The translations under genes were made by a program, and so were the position numbers. A stretch of 37,305 nt of DNA from an uncultured Bacillota bacterium. GTDB lineage: Bacteria; Bacillota_I; Bacilli_A; Erysipelotrichales; Erysipelotrichaceae. The notes below the pieces were generated by a model that did not search any database, was not told the origin of the DNA, and worked only from the letters and a program-made list of their open reading frames with translations. The stretch spans positions 1 through 37,305 of the forward strand of contig CALFPO010000049.1 in the NCBI GenBank assembly GCA_937919165.1. Reading direction: 5' to 3'. Numbering within the stretch: position 1 is the stretch's first letter; each line of letters opens with the position of its first letter. This document shows, piece after piece, positions 14,140 through 21,819 of this stretch.

Positions 14140-15426
14140 CTATATGTATTCATCCTCGTCTTCCATGAACTCGAAGCTGTAGTCCTTGATGAAGACCAGA
14201 TCGCCATGGGCACAGCCCTTCTCCCTCAGGGCATCATCAAGCTTCATCTTGCTCAAGGAACGAGAGAACTTGATGACAGATTCCTCATCCTTGAAGTTGG
14301 TGGAATCAAATAGCCTATCGACCTTTTCGCCCTCAACACGCCATACGCCATTGCCCTCATTATGGATGATGAAGTCAACAGGTTCCTCATACTTGTAGAC
14401 AACCTTTCTTTCGCTCTTGGCTGGGTCGTATAAAGGAAACTGTGGGAGGTCCCTAAGCATATCCTTTACTCTATATAGGACAGGCTTAAGTCCTTCATTA
14501 ATGATTGTCGTGGTCTCGAATACCTCAAGTTTAGGATATTTATCCTTGAACCTCTTTAGATTGTCCTGTGCATTGTCAAGATCCATCTTATTGGCGACAA
14601 CTATCTGAGGCCTTGTCTCAAGATTGCCCGGATACTTCTTCAGCTCATCATTGATGATCTCATAATCCGTTACAGGATCTTCTCTGCCCATATCCAATAC
14701 ATGAATGATCAGACGGCATCTTTCGATATGCTTCAGGAACTCATGGCCAAGGCCTTTTCCTTCTGATGCGCCTTCGATAAGGCCTGGAAGGTCAGCCATA
14801 ACGAATGAAGAGTTGTCGACCTTAACCATGCCAAGCTGTGGCTTCAAGGTAGTGAATGGATAATCGGCAATCTCTGGTCTAGCGTTGGATACGACCGAAA
14901 GCAATGTCGATTTGCCTACCGATGGAAATCCCACCAATCCTACATCAGCCAATAGCTTCAGCTCAACAAGTACCGTCTTGTCTTCTCCAAGCGTGCCCAT
15001 CGTGCAGTGGTCAGGCGCATTGTTGCGGGAAGACTTGAAGTGGTAGTTTCCCTTTCCTCCCTTGCCGCCTTGACATATCACAGCACTAGAATCCAAGGTA
15101 TTGAGATCGGCGATGACCTCGTCATTCGCAAGATCCTTGACGATGGTTCCTAGCGGCACCTTGACGATGACGTCATCTCTTGATGCGCCATACATGTTGT
15201 TGCCCTTACCGTTTTCGCCATCTTCAGCTCTGATGGCTTTGGCGAAGCGCAGATCCAGCAATGTCGACTTGTTGGTATCGACCTTGAAGATGATCGAACC
15301 GCCATTTCCGCCATCGCCGCCTGATGGTCCGCCTAAGGGATTGTATTTCTCATGCTTAAAGGCGACAATGCCATTGCCGCCGTTTCCAGCCTTAAGTTTC
15401 AATGTTACTTTATCAATAAATTGCAT
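14140..15426 (-). CDS. obg: GTPase Obg/CgtA, ribosome assembly factor
   Basis: A 428-residue Obg. The N-terminal glycine-rich Obg fold (1-158; GPSGGDGGNGG, GGKGGKGN) is followed by the G domain with G1 GFPSVGKST (166-174), G3 DLPG, and G4 NKMD, and then by the C-terminal OCT domain found in Firmicutes. It acts in late 50S assembly and stress signalling. It follows rplU-prp-rpmA, the typical order, with a terminator hairpin in the 38-base gap; some readthrough is likely. Confidence 0.97.
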   Translation of the reverse strand: MQFIDKVTLKLKAGNGGNGIVAFKHEKYNPLGGPSGGDGGNGGSIIFKVDTNKSTLLDLRFAKAIRAEDGENGKGNNMYGASRDDVIVKVPLGTIVKDLANDEVIADLNTLDSSAVICQGGKGGKGNYHFKSSRNNAPDHCTMGTLGEDKTVLVELKLLADVGLVGFPSVGKSTLLSVVSNARPEIADYPFTTLKPQLGMVKVDNSSFVMADLPGLIEGASEGKGLGHEFLKHIERCRLIIHVLDMGREDPVTDYEIINDELKKYPGNLETRPQIVVANKMDLDNAQDNLKRFKDKYPKLEVFETTTIINEGLKPVLYRVKDMLRDLPQFPLYDPAKSERKVVYKYEEPVDFIIHNEGNGVWRVEGEKVDRLFDSTNFKDEESVIKFSRSLSKMKLDDALREKGCAHGDLVFIKDYSFEFMEDEDEYI

Positions 15427-15431
15427 AATAG

Positions 15432-15455
15432 TTTAAAAAAGCCCTTGAGGGCTTT
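15432..15455 (-). terminator. terminator after rpmA
   Basis: The 8-bp stem AAAGCCCT/AGGGCTTT (15438-15445 and 15448-15455) with a TG centre is followed on the minus strand by T (15440-15435). It ends the rplU-prp-rpmA transcript, perhaps partly. Confidence 0.82.
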
Positions 15456-15464
15456 AAAGATCAA

Positions 15465-15749
15465 TTAAGCTTGTGGATATACAGATACCTTTGTGCGATC
15501 CTTGCCTAAGTGTTCATACTTAACAACACCGTCGCAAGTGCAGAACAATGTATCGTCTCCACCCTTCTTAACGTTTGTACCAGGATGAATCTTTGTGCCT
15601 CTCTGGCGATAAATGATAGAACCAGCTGTAGCGAACTGGCCATCAGCTAACTTCGCACCTAAACGCTTTGAATGCGAGTCACGTCCGTTCTTGGTAGAAC
15701 CAACACCCTTTTTAGAAGCGAAATACTGGATATTCAGTACATATTTCAT
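15465..15749 (-). CDS. rpmA: 50S ribosomal protein L27 with cleavable N-terminal leader
   Basis: A 94-residue L27. The first residues MKYVLNIQYF precede ASKKGVGSTKNGRDS, the normal mature start. In Firmicutes this leader is removed by the Prp protease, encoded next door, and removal is needed because the L27 N-terminus reaches the peptidyl transferase centre. The core RQRGTKIHPG is conserved. Confidence 0.98.
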   Translation of the reverse strand: MKYVLNIQYFASKKGVGSTKNGRDSHSKRLGAKLADGQFATAGSIIYRQRGTKIHPGTNVKKGGDDTLFCTCDGVVKYEHLGKDRTKVSVYPQA

Positions 15750-15756
15750 ATGTCTT

Positions 15757-16062
15757 TTACTTCCTTTCTACTTTGATGAAGTCTCCATAGGATTCTTCAA
15801 TGGTCTTCAACTGCATCATCACCAGCTCGAAATAGTCTTGAACGACATCGCTTTCGCTTTTGTTGATGATGGCAATCTTGTTTGTTGACTGTCTAATCTC
15901 TACATTCTCATGAAGCTCATCCAGAGCATTCATGAAGCCAAACATAATCGAACTTACCGAAGCGCAAATCAGATCTTTCCCGAATTCGCTGAATTCAGCA
16001 TGACCGCTGACTTCTAGCGACAGGTATCGATCATCATTTGCTTCATAAGACGCTTTAATCAT
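15757..16062 (-). CDS. prp: ribosomal-processing cysteine protease Prp
   Basis: A 101-residue Prp. The catalytic pair is His21 in SGHAEFSEFGKD and Cys33 in LICASVS, the spacing seen in characterised Prp. It cleaves the N-terminal leader of L27. Its ATG overlaps the rplU stop codon by one base and it sits between rplU and rpmA, as is usual in Firmicutes. Confidence 0.95.
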   Translation of the reverse strand: MIKASYEANDDRYLSLEVSGHAEFSEFGKDLICASVSSIMFGFMNALDELHENVEIRQSTNKIAIINKSESDVVQDYFELVMMQLKTIEESYGDFIKVERK

Positions 16063-16370
16063 TAAGCAATCTTTTCAACAGTCAACTTCGTGTATGGCTG
16101 ACGATGGCCCTGCTTACGTCTTGTAGAACCCTTCTTCTGCTTGTACTTGAAGATGATGATTTTCTTTTCCTTGCCCTGCTTTTCAACCTTGCAAGTTACC
16201 TTAGCACCTTCAACGTATGGGGTTCCAAGCGTTAAGCCATTGTTTTCGATCGCAACAACCTTATCGAAAGTATACTTCTTGCCTTCTTCTACATCGAGCT
16301 TCTCAACATAGATGCTCTGGCCTTCTTCGACTTTAAGCTGTTTGCCACCAGTCTCGATAATTGCGTACAT
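16062..16370 (-). CDS. rplU: 50S ribosomal protein L21
   Basis: A 102-residue L21: MYAIIETGGKQLKVEEGQSI at the N-terminus, and RRKQGHRQPYTKLTV near the C-terminus. The open frame runs 12 codons further upstream, but ATG 16370 matches the family and has AGGAGG six bases upstream. It is the first gene of rplU-prp-rpmA, behind an L21 leader RNA. Confidence 0.97.
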   Translation of the reverse strand: MYAIIETGGKQLKVEEGQSIYVEKLDVEEGKKYTFDKVVAIENNGLTLGTPYVEGAKVTCKVEKQGKEKKIIIFKYKQKKGSTRRKQGHRQPYTKLTVEKIA

Positions 16371-16475
16371 AGCGCACCTCCTTATATTTAGATTCAGACT
16401 CGCCATTGAGGTGAACCAGGTTCTTTAAAACCTCTTCTGAGCGGTTATAATCCCCTCTAAGGAGGGACTACAACG
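16371..16475 (-). ncRNA. L21 leader RNA
   Basis: The 5' untranslated region of rplU is about 105 bases and folds into hairpins, for example CCCTCC/GGAGGG-type pairing near 16455-16468 and AGGTT/AACCT near 16413-16435. The segment just before the gene, GGTTCACCTCAATGGCGAG, matches my memory of the Firmicute L21 leader, in which L21 is thought to bind and repress its own operon. Boundaries are estimated from the promoter. Confidence 0.72.
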
Positions 16476-16480
16476 CTAAT

Positions 16481-16509
16481 ATTTTAGCAAATCCCATCTC
16501 TGTTTTCAA
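16481..16509 (-). promoter_or_regulatory. promoter of the rplU operon
   Basis: On the minus strand TTGAAA (16509-16504), exactly 17 bp, TAAAAT (16486-16481), preceded by TTTGC. The expected start is near 16474, giving the L21 leader RNA above. Confidence 0.78.
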
Positions 16510-16527
16510 TAGAAAACAAGCCATTTT

Positions 16528-17175
16528 TCAGACTATTTCACCTTTGTCCAGCATGATCGGACGATAGACCTTCAGCTTAGACATCTTGCCGATCTTGAGC
16601 TTCAGCATCACCCTCAGGGCATGGTCGGAATTGACATCATGGACAAACTGCATTTTCATGATCTTGAGCTTGTATTCAAGGCATTTCTCATACAGTTCCG
16701 GGAACCTGTCAGCCTGATAGATGATGTATGCTTCGCCATTGTCCTTCATGAATCTTCTGAAAGACTTGAACAGATCATCCAGAGGCAAAGACTCCTCAAA
16801 CATGGCTTCCCTAAGATAGATGTTAGGCGTAACATTGTTCATCTCGAAAAAAGGCGGATTGGAGACTACCACATCAACCTTCTCAATATCAAGATCCTGG
16901 ATACGTGATGCATACAGGCTATAGTTGTCGCTATATCTTTCTAGATTCTGTTTGGCGATCTCCAGAGCCCTATCATGGATATCGACGCCGATAAGCTTAT
17001 CTGCTCCATGGTAATGGCCATAAAGCAGCAGCGCTCCCGTATTGGTGCCGATATCAAGGATGGACTTGCCCTTCATATTGTCAAGAAACATCCCCAATAA
17101 GGTTGTATCGGTTCCTGACTTGAACAGTTCATCATCCTGAATGAATTCATAATCAATATATTTAAGATAATCCAT
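16528..17175 (-). CDS. tRNA1(Val) (adenine37-N6)-methyltransferase-like protein
   Basis: A 215-residue class I SAM methyltransferase. It has the SAM motif ILDIGTNTGALLL (39-51), an acidic residue after strand 2 (GVDIHDRA) and NPPF (106-109), the N6-adenine catalytic motif, followed by a helical segment. The group is TrmN6/YfiC, which methylates A37 of tRNA1(Val) in E. coli; the substrate here is not proven. The open frame goes upstream to 17280, inside the histidine kinase gene; ATG 17175 has GAGGA upstream and matches family starts. It overlaps the kinase by 14 bases. Confidence 0.9.
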   Translation of the reverse strand: MDYLKYIDYEFIQDDELFKSGTDTTLLGMFLDNMKGKSILDIGTNTGALLLYGHYHGADKLIGVDIHDRALEIAKQNLERYSDNYSLYASRIQDLDIEKVDVVVSNPPFFEMNNVTPNIYLREAMFEESLPLDDLFKSFRRFMKDNGEAYIIYQADRFPELYEKCLEYKLKIMKMQFVHDVNSDHALRVMLKLKIGKMSKLKVYRPIMLDKGEIV

Positions 17176-18259
17176 TTTCCTCGTAATCCTTCGATATTTC
17201 AAAATAGAACATCGATCCCTCGCCTTCCTTGGAAACGACGCCATATGCAGCCCTATGGGCCTCCAGAATGGCTTTGGCAATCGCCAAGCCCAATCCTGTA
17301 GAGTTCACGCTGCGGTTGAAGTTCTTGTCGACCTTATAGTATCTGTCCCAGATATAAGGCATGGCCTCTTCCTTGATGCCATCGCCATAATCCTTGACCT
17401 CCAGTCTTACCTTCTCCTCATCATCATTAAGCCTGATTTCGATCTTGCCATTGTCGTCGCTATGCTTGATGGCGTTGGACAGGAAATTGTAGATGACTTG
17501 AGACAGCTTGATCTTATCGGCATAGATGAAGGCATCATCAAGGCTCAAAACAAGGGAAATATGTTTCTCTTCGATAAGCCTATTCAGCAGCTCGATCACC
17601 TCGATCGTTGCCTCCTTGAGGTCGAAATTGTCATGATTGAGCACAATCGTGCCAGCCTGCAGTTTGGAGAGTTCAGACATATCCGTAACCAGCTTGTTCA
17701 GGTAATCTGTTTCCTTAAGAATGACATCAAGGTGCTCGTTTCTCTTTTCAGGATCATCTCCCGAGATATCCTTTATCATCTCGGCATAGGCCTTGATCAT
17801 GGTGAGCGGTGTCTTGATATCATGCGATACATTGGCCACAAGGTCCTTTCTGAGATCATTAACCTGCGAGAGTTTCTCTGTCGCATCATCCAATGTCAAA
17901 GCCAGATCATTGATCTCCGAGAAAGAATCGGTCTTGAACGATACGCTATAGTCTCCTTCTGCCAGCTTGTTTGCCTCCTGCTTCATCTTGATGATCGGCT
18001 TGCTTATGGTTCTGGACATGAAGAAAGCCACCACTAAGGCAATGGCAACGACAATGATTCCAAGATACAGGTATTGATTCATGATGAAATCGATGTATGA
18101 TTCAACCGGCTCAAGCGGCGTATTGATCAAAAGATAGTAATTGGCAAGATTGCTTCTGATGAGCTTCCCATACAGAAGCATCTCAGTGCCGGTAAGCTCA
18201 GCATTGATGGTCATCGAATAGGGATTCTTTTCCTTGATCATCTCAATGAATCTTGTAGG
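17162..18259 (-). CDS. sensor histidine kinase, 5' end lost at the chimera junction
   Basis: A membrane sensor kinase that should phosphorylate a response regulator. Visible parts are an extracytoplasmic remnant, one transmembrane segment (YLYLGIIVVAIALVVAFFM), a HAMP linker (SRTISKPIIKMKQEANKLAEGDYSV), HisKA with the phospho-acceptor His in ANVSHDIKTPLTMIKAY, and HATPase boxes NFLSNAIKHSD, DYGDGIKEE and STGLGLAIAKAIL. The first transmembrane helix is absent. The open frame continues to 18412, but from about 18,260 it is only the antisense of pyruvate phosphate dikinase codons and should not be read as kinase. The partner response regulator, normally upstream, is missing for the same reason. 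Confidence 0.88.
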   Translation of the reverse strand, partial: PTRFIEMIKEKNPYSMTINAELTGTEMLLYGKLIRSNLANYYLLINTPLEPVESYIDFIMNQYLYLGIIVVAIALVVAFFMSRTISKPIIKMKQEANKLAEGDYSVSFKTDSFSEINDLALTLDDATEKLSQVNDLRKDLVANVSHDIKTPLTMIKAYAEMIKDISGDDPEKRNEHLDVILKETDYLNKLVTDMSELSKLQAGTIVLNHDNFDLKEATIEVIELLNRLIEEKHISLVLSLDDAFIYADKIKLSQVIYNFLSNAIKHSDDNGKIEIRLNDDEEKVRLEVKDYGDGIKEEAMPYIWDRYYKVDKNFNRSVNSTGLGLAIAKAILEAHRAAYGVVSKEGEGSMFYFEISKDYEENGLS

Positions 18260-18265
18260 ATTCTT
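18250..18265. other. probable assembly chimera junction
   Basis: Left of here the minus strand reads a histidine kinase; right of here the plus strand reads pyruvate phosphate dikinase codons (ILAENVGDRELALAKLL from 18260). Neither gene extends credibly across the point. Promoter type, gene families and gene content change from Firmicute to Bacteroidales. No repeat, integrase or tRNA end was seen at the point. Confidence 0.88.
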
Positions 18266-19144
18266 GCTGAGAATGTAGGTGACCGCGAACTCGCACTCGC
18301 TAAGCTCCTTCCTTACCAGAAGGCAGACTTCTACGGAATCCTCAAGGCTATGGATGGCTGTCATGTAAACATCCGTCTTCTCGACCCACCTCTCCACGAG
18401 TTCGTACCACACGATAACGCTGGTCAGGAAACTATGGCTAAGGAAATGGGCGTTGATGTAAAGGTTATCAAGCAGCGTGTAGAATCACTCTCTGAGAACA
18501 ACCCTATGCTCGGTCACCGTGGTTGCCGTCTCGGTATCACATTCCCAGAAATCACTGCTATGCAGACACGCGCTATCCTTGGTGCTGCTTGCCAGTTGAA
18601 GAAGGAAGGCTTGAACCCATGTCCAGAAATCATGGTTCCACTCATCGGTACTGTTCAGGAGCTCAAGCAGCAGAAGTCTATCATCGTTGAGACTTCTAAG
18701 AAGGTATTCGCTGAGGAAGGTGTTGAGGTAGAGTTCGAAATCGGTACAATGATCGAGATTCCTCGTGCAGCCCTCACTGCAGGCACAATCGCTGAGGAAG
18801 CACAGTACTTCTCATTCGGTACTAACGACCTCACTCAGATGACTTACGGTTACTCTCGTGACGACATCGCTTCATTCCTCCCTGCATACATGGAGAAGAA
18901 GATCCTCAAGGTTGACCCATTCCAGGTACTTGACCAGGAAGGTGTTGGTCAGCTCATCAAGATGGCTGTACAGAACGGTCGCGCTACTCGTCCAAACCTC
19001 CGCACAGGTATCTGTGGTGAGCACGGTGGCGAACCATCATCAGTTAAGTTCTGCGCAAAGGTCGGCATGAACTATGCTTCTTGCTCACCATTCCGTGTGC
19101 CAATCGCACGTCTTGCAGCCGCCCAGGCAGCTGTTGAGGAATAA
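18260..19144 (+). CDS. ppdK: pyruvate phosphate dikinase, C-terminal third
   Basis: About 294 residues of a protein that normally has about 900. The enzyme interconverts PEP, AMP and PPi with pyruvate, ATP and Pi. The fragment begins ILAENVGDRELALAKLLPYQ, then IRLLDPPLHEF, NPMLGHRGCRLGIT, TNDLTQMTYGYSRDD and the catalytic Cys in TGICGEHGGEPSSVKF. It is the PEP/pyruvate-binding TIM barrel. The N-terminal ATP-grasp and swivelling His domains are missing because the contig is joined to another genome here. The ATG at 18350 is an internal Met. Intact in its source genome, in all likelihood. Confidence 0.95.
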   Translation: MLAENVGDRELALAKLLPYQKADFYGILKAMDGCHVNIRLLDPPLHEFVPHDNAGQETMAKEMGVDVKVIKQRVESLSENNPMLGHRGCRLGITFPEITAMQTRAILGAACQLKKEGLNPCPEIMVPLIGTVQELKQQKSIIVETSKKVFAEEGVEVEFEIGTMIEIPRAALTAGTIAEEAQYFSFGTNDLTQMTYGYSRDDIASFLPAYMEKKILKVDPFQVLDQEGVGQLIKMAVQNGRATRPNLRTGICGEHGGEPSSVKFCAKVGMNYASCSPFRVPIARLAAAQAAVEE

Positions 19145-19178
19145 TGATATTCGTGCAATAAGCTAACATCTAAATACT

Positions 19179-19216
19179 AAAAGGTGCAACTTCCTATTGT
19201 AGGGGTTGCACCTTTT
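19179..19216 (+). terminator. terminator of ppdK
   Basis: The 12-bp perfect stem AAAAGGTGCAAC/GTTGCACCTTTT (19179-19190 and 19205-19216), loop of 14, lies 35 bases after the ppdK stop and ends in TTTT. Confidence 0.9.
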
Positions 19217-19238
19217 CTGTGTTTACGTCTATCTGTCT

Positions 19239-19297
19239 TTTTGTAAATAAGGTTGACTCTAAAAGTAACATTTTATGAATCAATCTTATTTACAAAA
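19239..19297. repeat. 18-bp inverted repeat between ppdK and the fusion gene
   Basis: Arm 19239-19256 and arm 19280-19297 are complementary at 17 of 18 positions (TTTTGTAAATAAG is perfect), with a 23-base loop. It lies 9 bases downstream of the minus-strand fusion gene and 22 bases past the ppdK terminator. It may simply terminate the fusion gene; the arms are AT-rich and longer than usual for that. Confidence 0.7.
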
Positions 19298-19306
19298 GGA
19301 CAATCA

Positions 19307-21037
19307 TTATTGTATCAGCAACTTCATCCAGTTGCCGCCCCAGATCTTTTCTATTTCCTCGTCTGTATAGCCTTCCTTTATTAGGAAGCGGGTGAGGTTG
19401 ACCATCTCGGAAGCGTTGCGAAGCCCTGGCACACCGCCGTCGCCATCGAAGTCTGTGCCGATGCCGACATGGTCAATGCCCATGATTGATATGGCGTGCT
19501 TGAGGTGGGCGAGGGCGTCGAGGATTGTTGCATTCTCATCCTTTTGTAGAAAACCAGGATACATTGTTATCTGCATGATACCGCCATTCTCTGCCAAAGC
19601 ACGCATCTGGTCGTCAGTAAGGTTACGAGGATGGTCGCAGAGAGAACGGCAGTTGCTGTGCGAGCAAACGATAGGCTTCTCGCTTTCACGGATGCAATCG
19701 TAGAAAGTCTGTTCGCCAGCGTGCGAGAGATCGACGAGTATTCCGAGGCGGTTCATCTCTTTTACCACCTGTTTGCCGAAGTCACTGAGTCCGCCGAAGG
19801 TTTGCTTTCCACGACAACTGTCACAGACATCGTTGTCGCCATTGTGGCAAAGGGTGATATAAGTGATGCCGCGATTGGCGAAATATTCCACATTCTTCAG
19901 GTCGCCTTCAAGAGCATGACCATTCTCTATGCCAAGCATTATGGAGCGCTTGCCTTGCTTCTTGTTCTCGCGTAAGTCGCTGACTGTCTTCGCAATAGCT
20001 GCTATTCCATTGGAATCAGCAACTTGCTTCTCTATGCTGTCAAAGATGAAGTCTACATATTGCTTTGGCGATTCTATTGGGAAGTGTATCTTCTTAGAGA
20101 AGGGATCACCCTCGTTTGGCTGAGGGAGATAGCAAACCATGTTTGAAACATCCAGTCTGCCCTCCTGCATCTTCTGGAAATCTACAAGTACATTTGAGTC
20201 GCGCTGTGAGAGATTTACGCCGAGATGGAAGAACATTGGTGTGTCGCAGTGGGAGTCAAGAGTGACTATGTTCTCGTGAATCTGCTTGGCACGACTGTAT
20301 ATCTTTGCCTCTTCCACAAGCCATTTGAAGAACGGCTGACTGCTCTCTGGAGCAGAATCATAGAGGTTCTCTGGGTGCCATTGTACGGCAACGATAGGCT
20401 TGTGCTCATTGCTCTCAACGCCTTCAATGAAGCCATCAGGAGATTTTGCTGTTACAGTGAAGCAAGGGCCAGGCTCTGAGGCTACTTGATGGTGGAAGGA
20501 GTTGACTAGGAGAACTTCGGACGCTGTTACATTGCAAGCTGCTGCCTCATGGTTTTCTGAAGAACAAATTGAAGTATTTACCATCTTTCCCCAGTACTTT
20601 ACACTATGTGTAGGTTCTTGGCGCACGGCACTCTGCGAATGTTTTATGCTCTGCGTGTCGCTGATATCCTGCTGTATCTTGCCGCCGAGTGCAGCAACAA
20701 GGGTCTGCAAACCGCGACAGATGCCGAACATAGGTACGTTGCGGTTGTAGGCAAGTTCTGCAAGACGCAGTTCCGAGCGGTCGCGTTCTGCGTTGATACC
20801 ACCAAGTCTCGGACTCGGTTCCTCACCCCAAAGCAATGGGTTAAGGTCAGCACCACCGGTGAAGAGCAATCCGTCAACAGCCTCAAGCTGTGCCTTGAGG
20901 ATTGTTTCGTCTGTAGTTGGTGGGAATATGACCGGTGCTCCTCCAGCGCGTTCCACGCACTGGTAGTAAGCCTTTGTTATGGTTGTGAGTCCGTCAGGGG
21001 CAGAGTAGTTGCCGGTAATTCCGATTATAGGTCGCAT
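19307..21037 (-). CDS. fusion of class I glutamine amidotransferase (PuuD-like) and M19 dipeptidase
   Basis: A 576-residue two-domain protein. Residues about 1-255 are a class I GATase of the gamma-glutamyl-GABA hydrolase type: MRPIIGITGNY, the nucleophile Cys107 in GICRGLQ, and His/Glu in VQWHPE. Residues about 265-576 are a renal-dipeptidase-type M19 metallopeptidase: LDSHCDTPMFF (metal-binding His and Asp), the bridging Glu in GIENGHALEGD, VDLSHAG, VCSHSNCRSLC, and GIGTDFDGDGG. Together they suggest hydrolysis of gamma-glutamyl amides or peptides followed by dipeptide cleavage. Neither domain shows a signal peptide, so the cytoplasm is likely. The open frame runs 30 codons further upstream, but ATG 21037 fits the GATase start. 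Confidence 0.92.
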   Translation of the reverse strand: MRPIIGITGNYSAPDGLTTITKAYYQCVERAGGAPVIFPPTTDETILKAQLEAVDGLLFTGGADLNPLLWGEEPSPRLGGINAERDRSELRLAELAYNRNVPMFGICRGLQTLVAALGGKIQQDISDTQSIKHSQSAVRQEPTHSVKYWGKMVNTSICSSENHEAAACNVTASEVLLVNSFHHQVASEPGPCFTVTAKSPDGFIEGVESNEHKPIVAVQWHPENLYDSAPESSQPFFKWLVEEAKIYSRAKQIHENIVTLDSHCDTPMFFHLGVNLSQRDSNVLVDFQKMQEGRLDVSNMVCYLPQPNEGDPFSKKIHFPIESPKQYVDFIFDSIEKQVADSNGIAAIAKTVSDLRENKKQGKRSIMLGIENGHALEGDLKNVEYFANRGITYITLCHNGDNDVCDSCRGKQTFGGLSDFGKQVVKEMNRLGILVDLSHAGEQTFYDCIRESEKPIVCSHSNCRSLCDHPRNLTDDQMRALAENGGIMQITMYPGFLQKDENATILDALAHLKHAISIMGIDHVGIGTDFDGDGGVPGLRNASEMVNLTRFLIKEGYTDEEIEKIWGGNWMKLLIQ

Positions 21038-21127
21038 GGGATATATTTTAATACTAAGTATCAACAGAAGACAAATATGGATTTTATATCTTTTTTTGTT
21101 TGTTGATGTTTTAGCTGCATAAAGCAA

Positions 21128-21174
21128 ATAAGGCTTGTAAGATAATGATAGGAATCTTACCTTACAAGCCTTAT
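21128..21174. terminator. terminator of the Lrp-type gene, with competing inner hairpin
   Basis: A 14-bp perfect inverted repeat, ATAAGGCTTGTAAG (21128-21141) and CTTACAAGCCTTAT (21161-21174), has a 19-base loop. A second pairing, GTAAGAT (21137-21143) with ATCTTAC (21154-21160), competes with it. It lies 18 bases downstream of the Lrp gene and about 90 bases upstream of the fusion gene start. Confidence 0.75.
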
Positions 21175-21192
21175 CATTTATGAATGATTTTT

Positions 21193-21657
21193 TTACATTT
21201 CAGGTTTCACAGGAAGCTCTCGTTTGATGCTTTGTTCAAGGCAGATGAGCGTCTCTGTGGAAACAACTCCAGGAATGCCCTGAAGTCGATTGTTCAGGAG
21301 ATCCATCAGCTGTTCGTTGTCGCGTGCGAAGAGTTTTACCATCATGGTGTAAGGACCAGTGGTAAAGTGGCATTCCACTATTTCGGGAATCTTCTCAAGT
21401 TCCTCTACAACAGATTTGTACATGTTGCCCTTTTCAAGATTCATACCCACGTATGTGCAAGTAGAGTACCCGAGAGCTTTCTGATTGATGTTGAAGCATG
21501 ATCCGAGAATCACTCCATCGTCTATGAGTCGCTGCACTCTCTGGTGTATGGCAGCTCTGGAAATGTTGCATTCAGCAGCCACATCCTTGAAGGCTAAGCG
21601 GGCGTTGGTAGAGAGTAATTCAAGGATTTTGAGGTCAATGGGATCTAATTTTTCCAT
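21193..21657 (-). CDS. Lrp/AsnC-family transcriptional regulator
   Basis: A 154-residue regulator. The N-terminal HTH MEKLDPIDLKILELLSTNAR...ISRAAIHQRVQRLIDDGVI (about 1-55) is followed by a RAM ligand-binding domain (YVGMNLEKGN; CHFTTGPYTMMVKLFARD), where amino acids usually bind. The open frame runs 21 codons further upstream but ATG 21657 matches the family start. Its neighbour, the GATase-dipeptidase fusion, makes amino acids from peptides, so local control is possible but not shown. Confidence 0.93.
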   Translation of the reverse strand: MEKLDPIDLKILELLSTNARLAFKDVAAECNISRAAIHQRVQRLIDDGVILGSCFNINQKALGYSTCTYVGMNLEKGNMYKSVVEELEKIPEIVECHFTTGPYTMMVKLFARDNEQLMDLLNNRLQGIPGVVSTETLICLEQSIKRELPVKPEM

Positions 21658-21722
21658 TTCTTTTGTGTTGTTTTTGTGTTGTTCTGCTTGCAAAAGTACA
21701 CAAAAAAGGGCAATTAACAAAC

Positions 21723-21756
21723 AAAATGTCAGAAATTTGCTTGATTTCTGACATTT
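21723..21756 (-). terminator. terminator of the trmH-tamL-DUF4294 run
   Basis: A 14-bp perfect stem, AAAATGTCAGAAAT/ATTTCTGACATTTT, loop of 6, lies 63 bases downstream of the DUF4294 gene. On the minus strand it is followed by a T-rich stretch. The symmetric A/T ends would also work for the plus strand. Confidence 0.85.
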
Positions 21757-21819
21757 TGATGATTTTTGTTGGCTTTAGGTTTTGGGTTTTAGGTATATAG
21801 TGTTTTGAATTTAGTATTA

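Noticed and set aside
17255..18037. 260-codon plus-strand frame opposite the kinase
   Set aside because: It is antisense to the HisKA and HATPase motifs, and no ribosome binding site or recognised domain is present.
18260..18412. N-terminal 50 codons of the kinase open frame as a novel sensor domain
   Set aside because: They are the exact antisense of well-conserved pyruvate phosphate dikinase codons on the plus strand, beyond the chimera junction.
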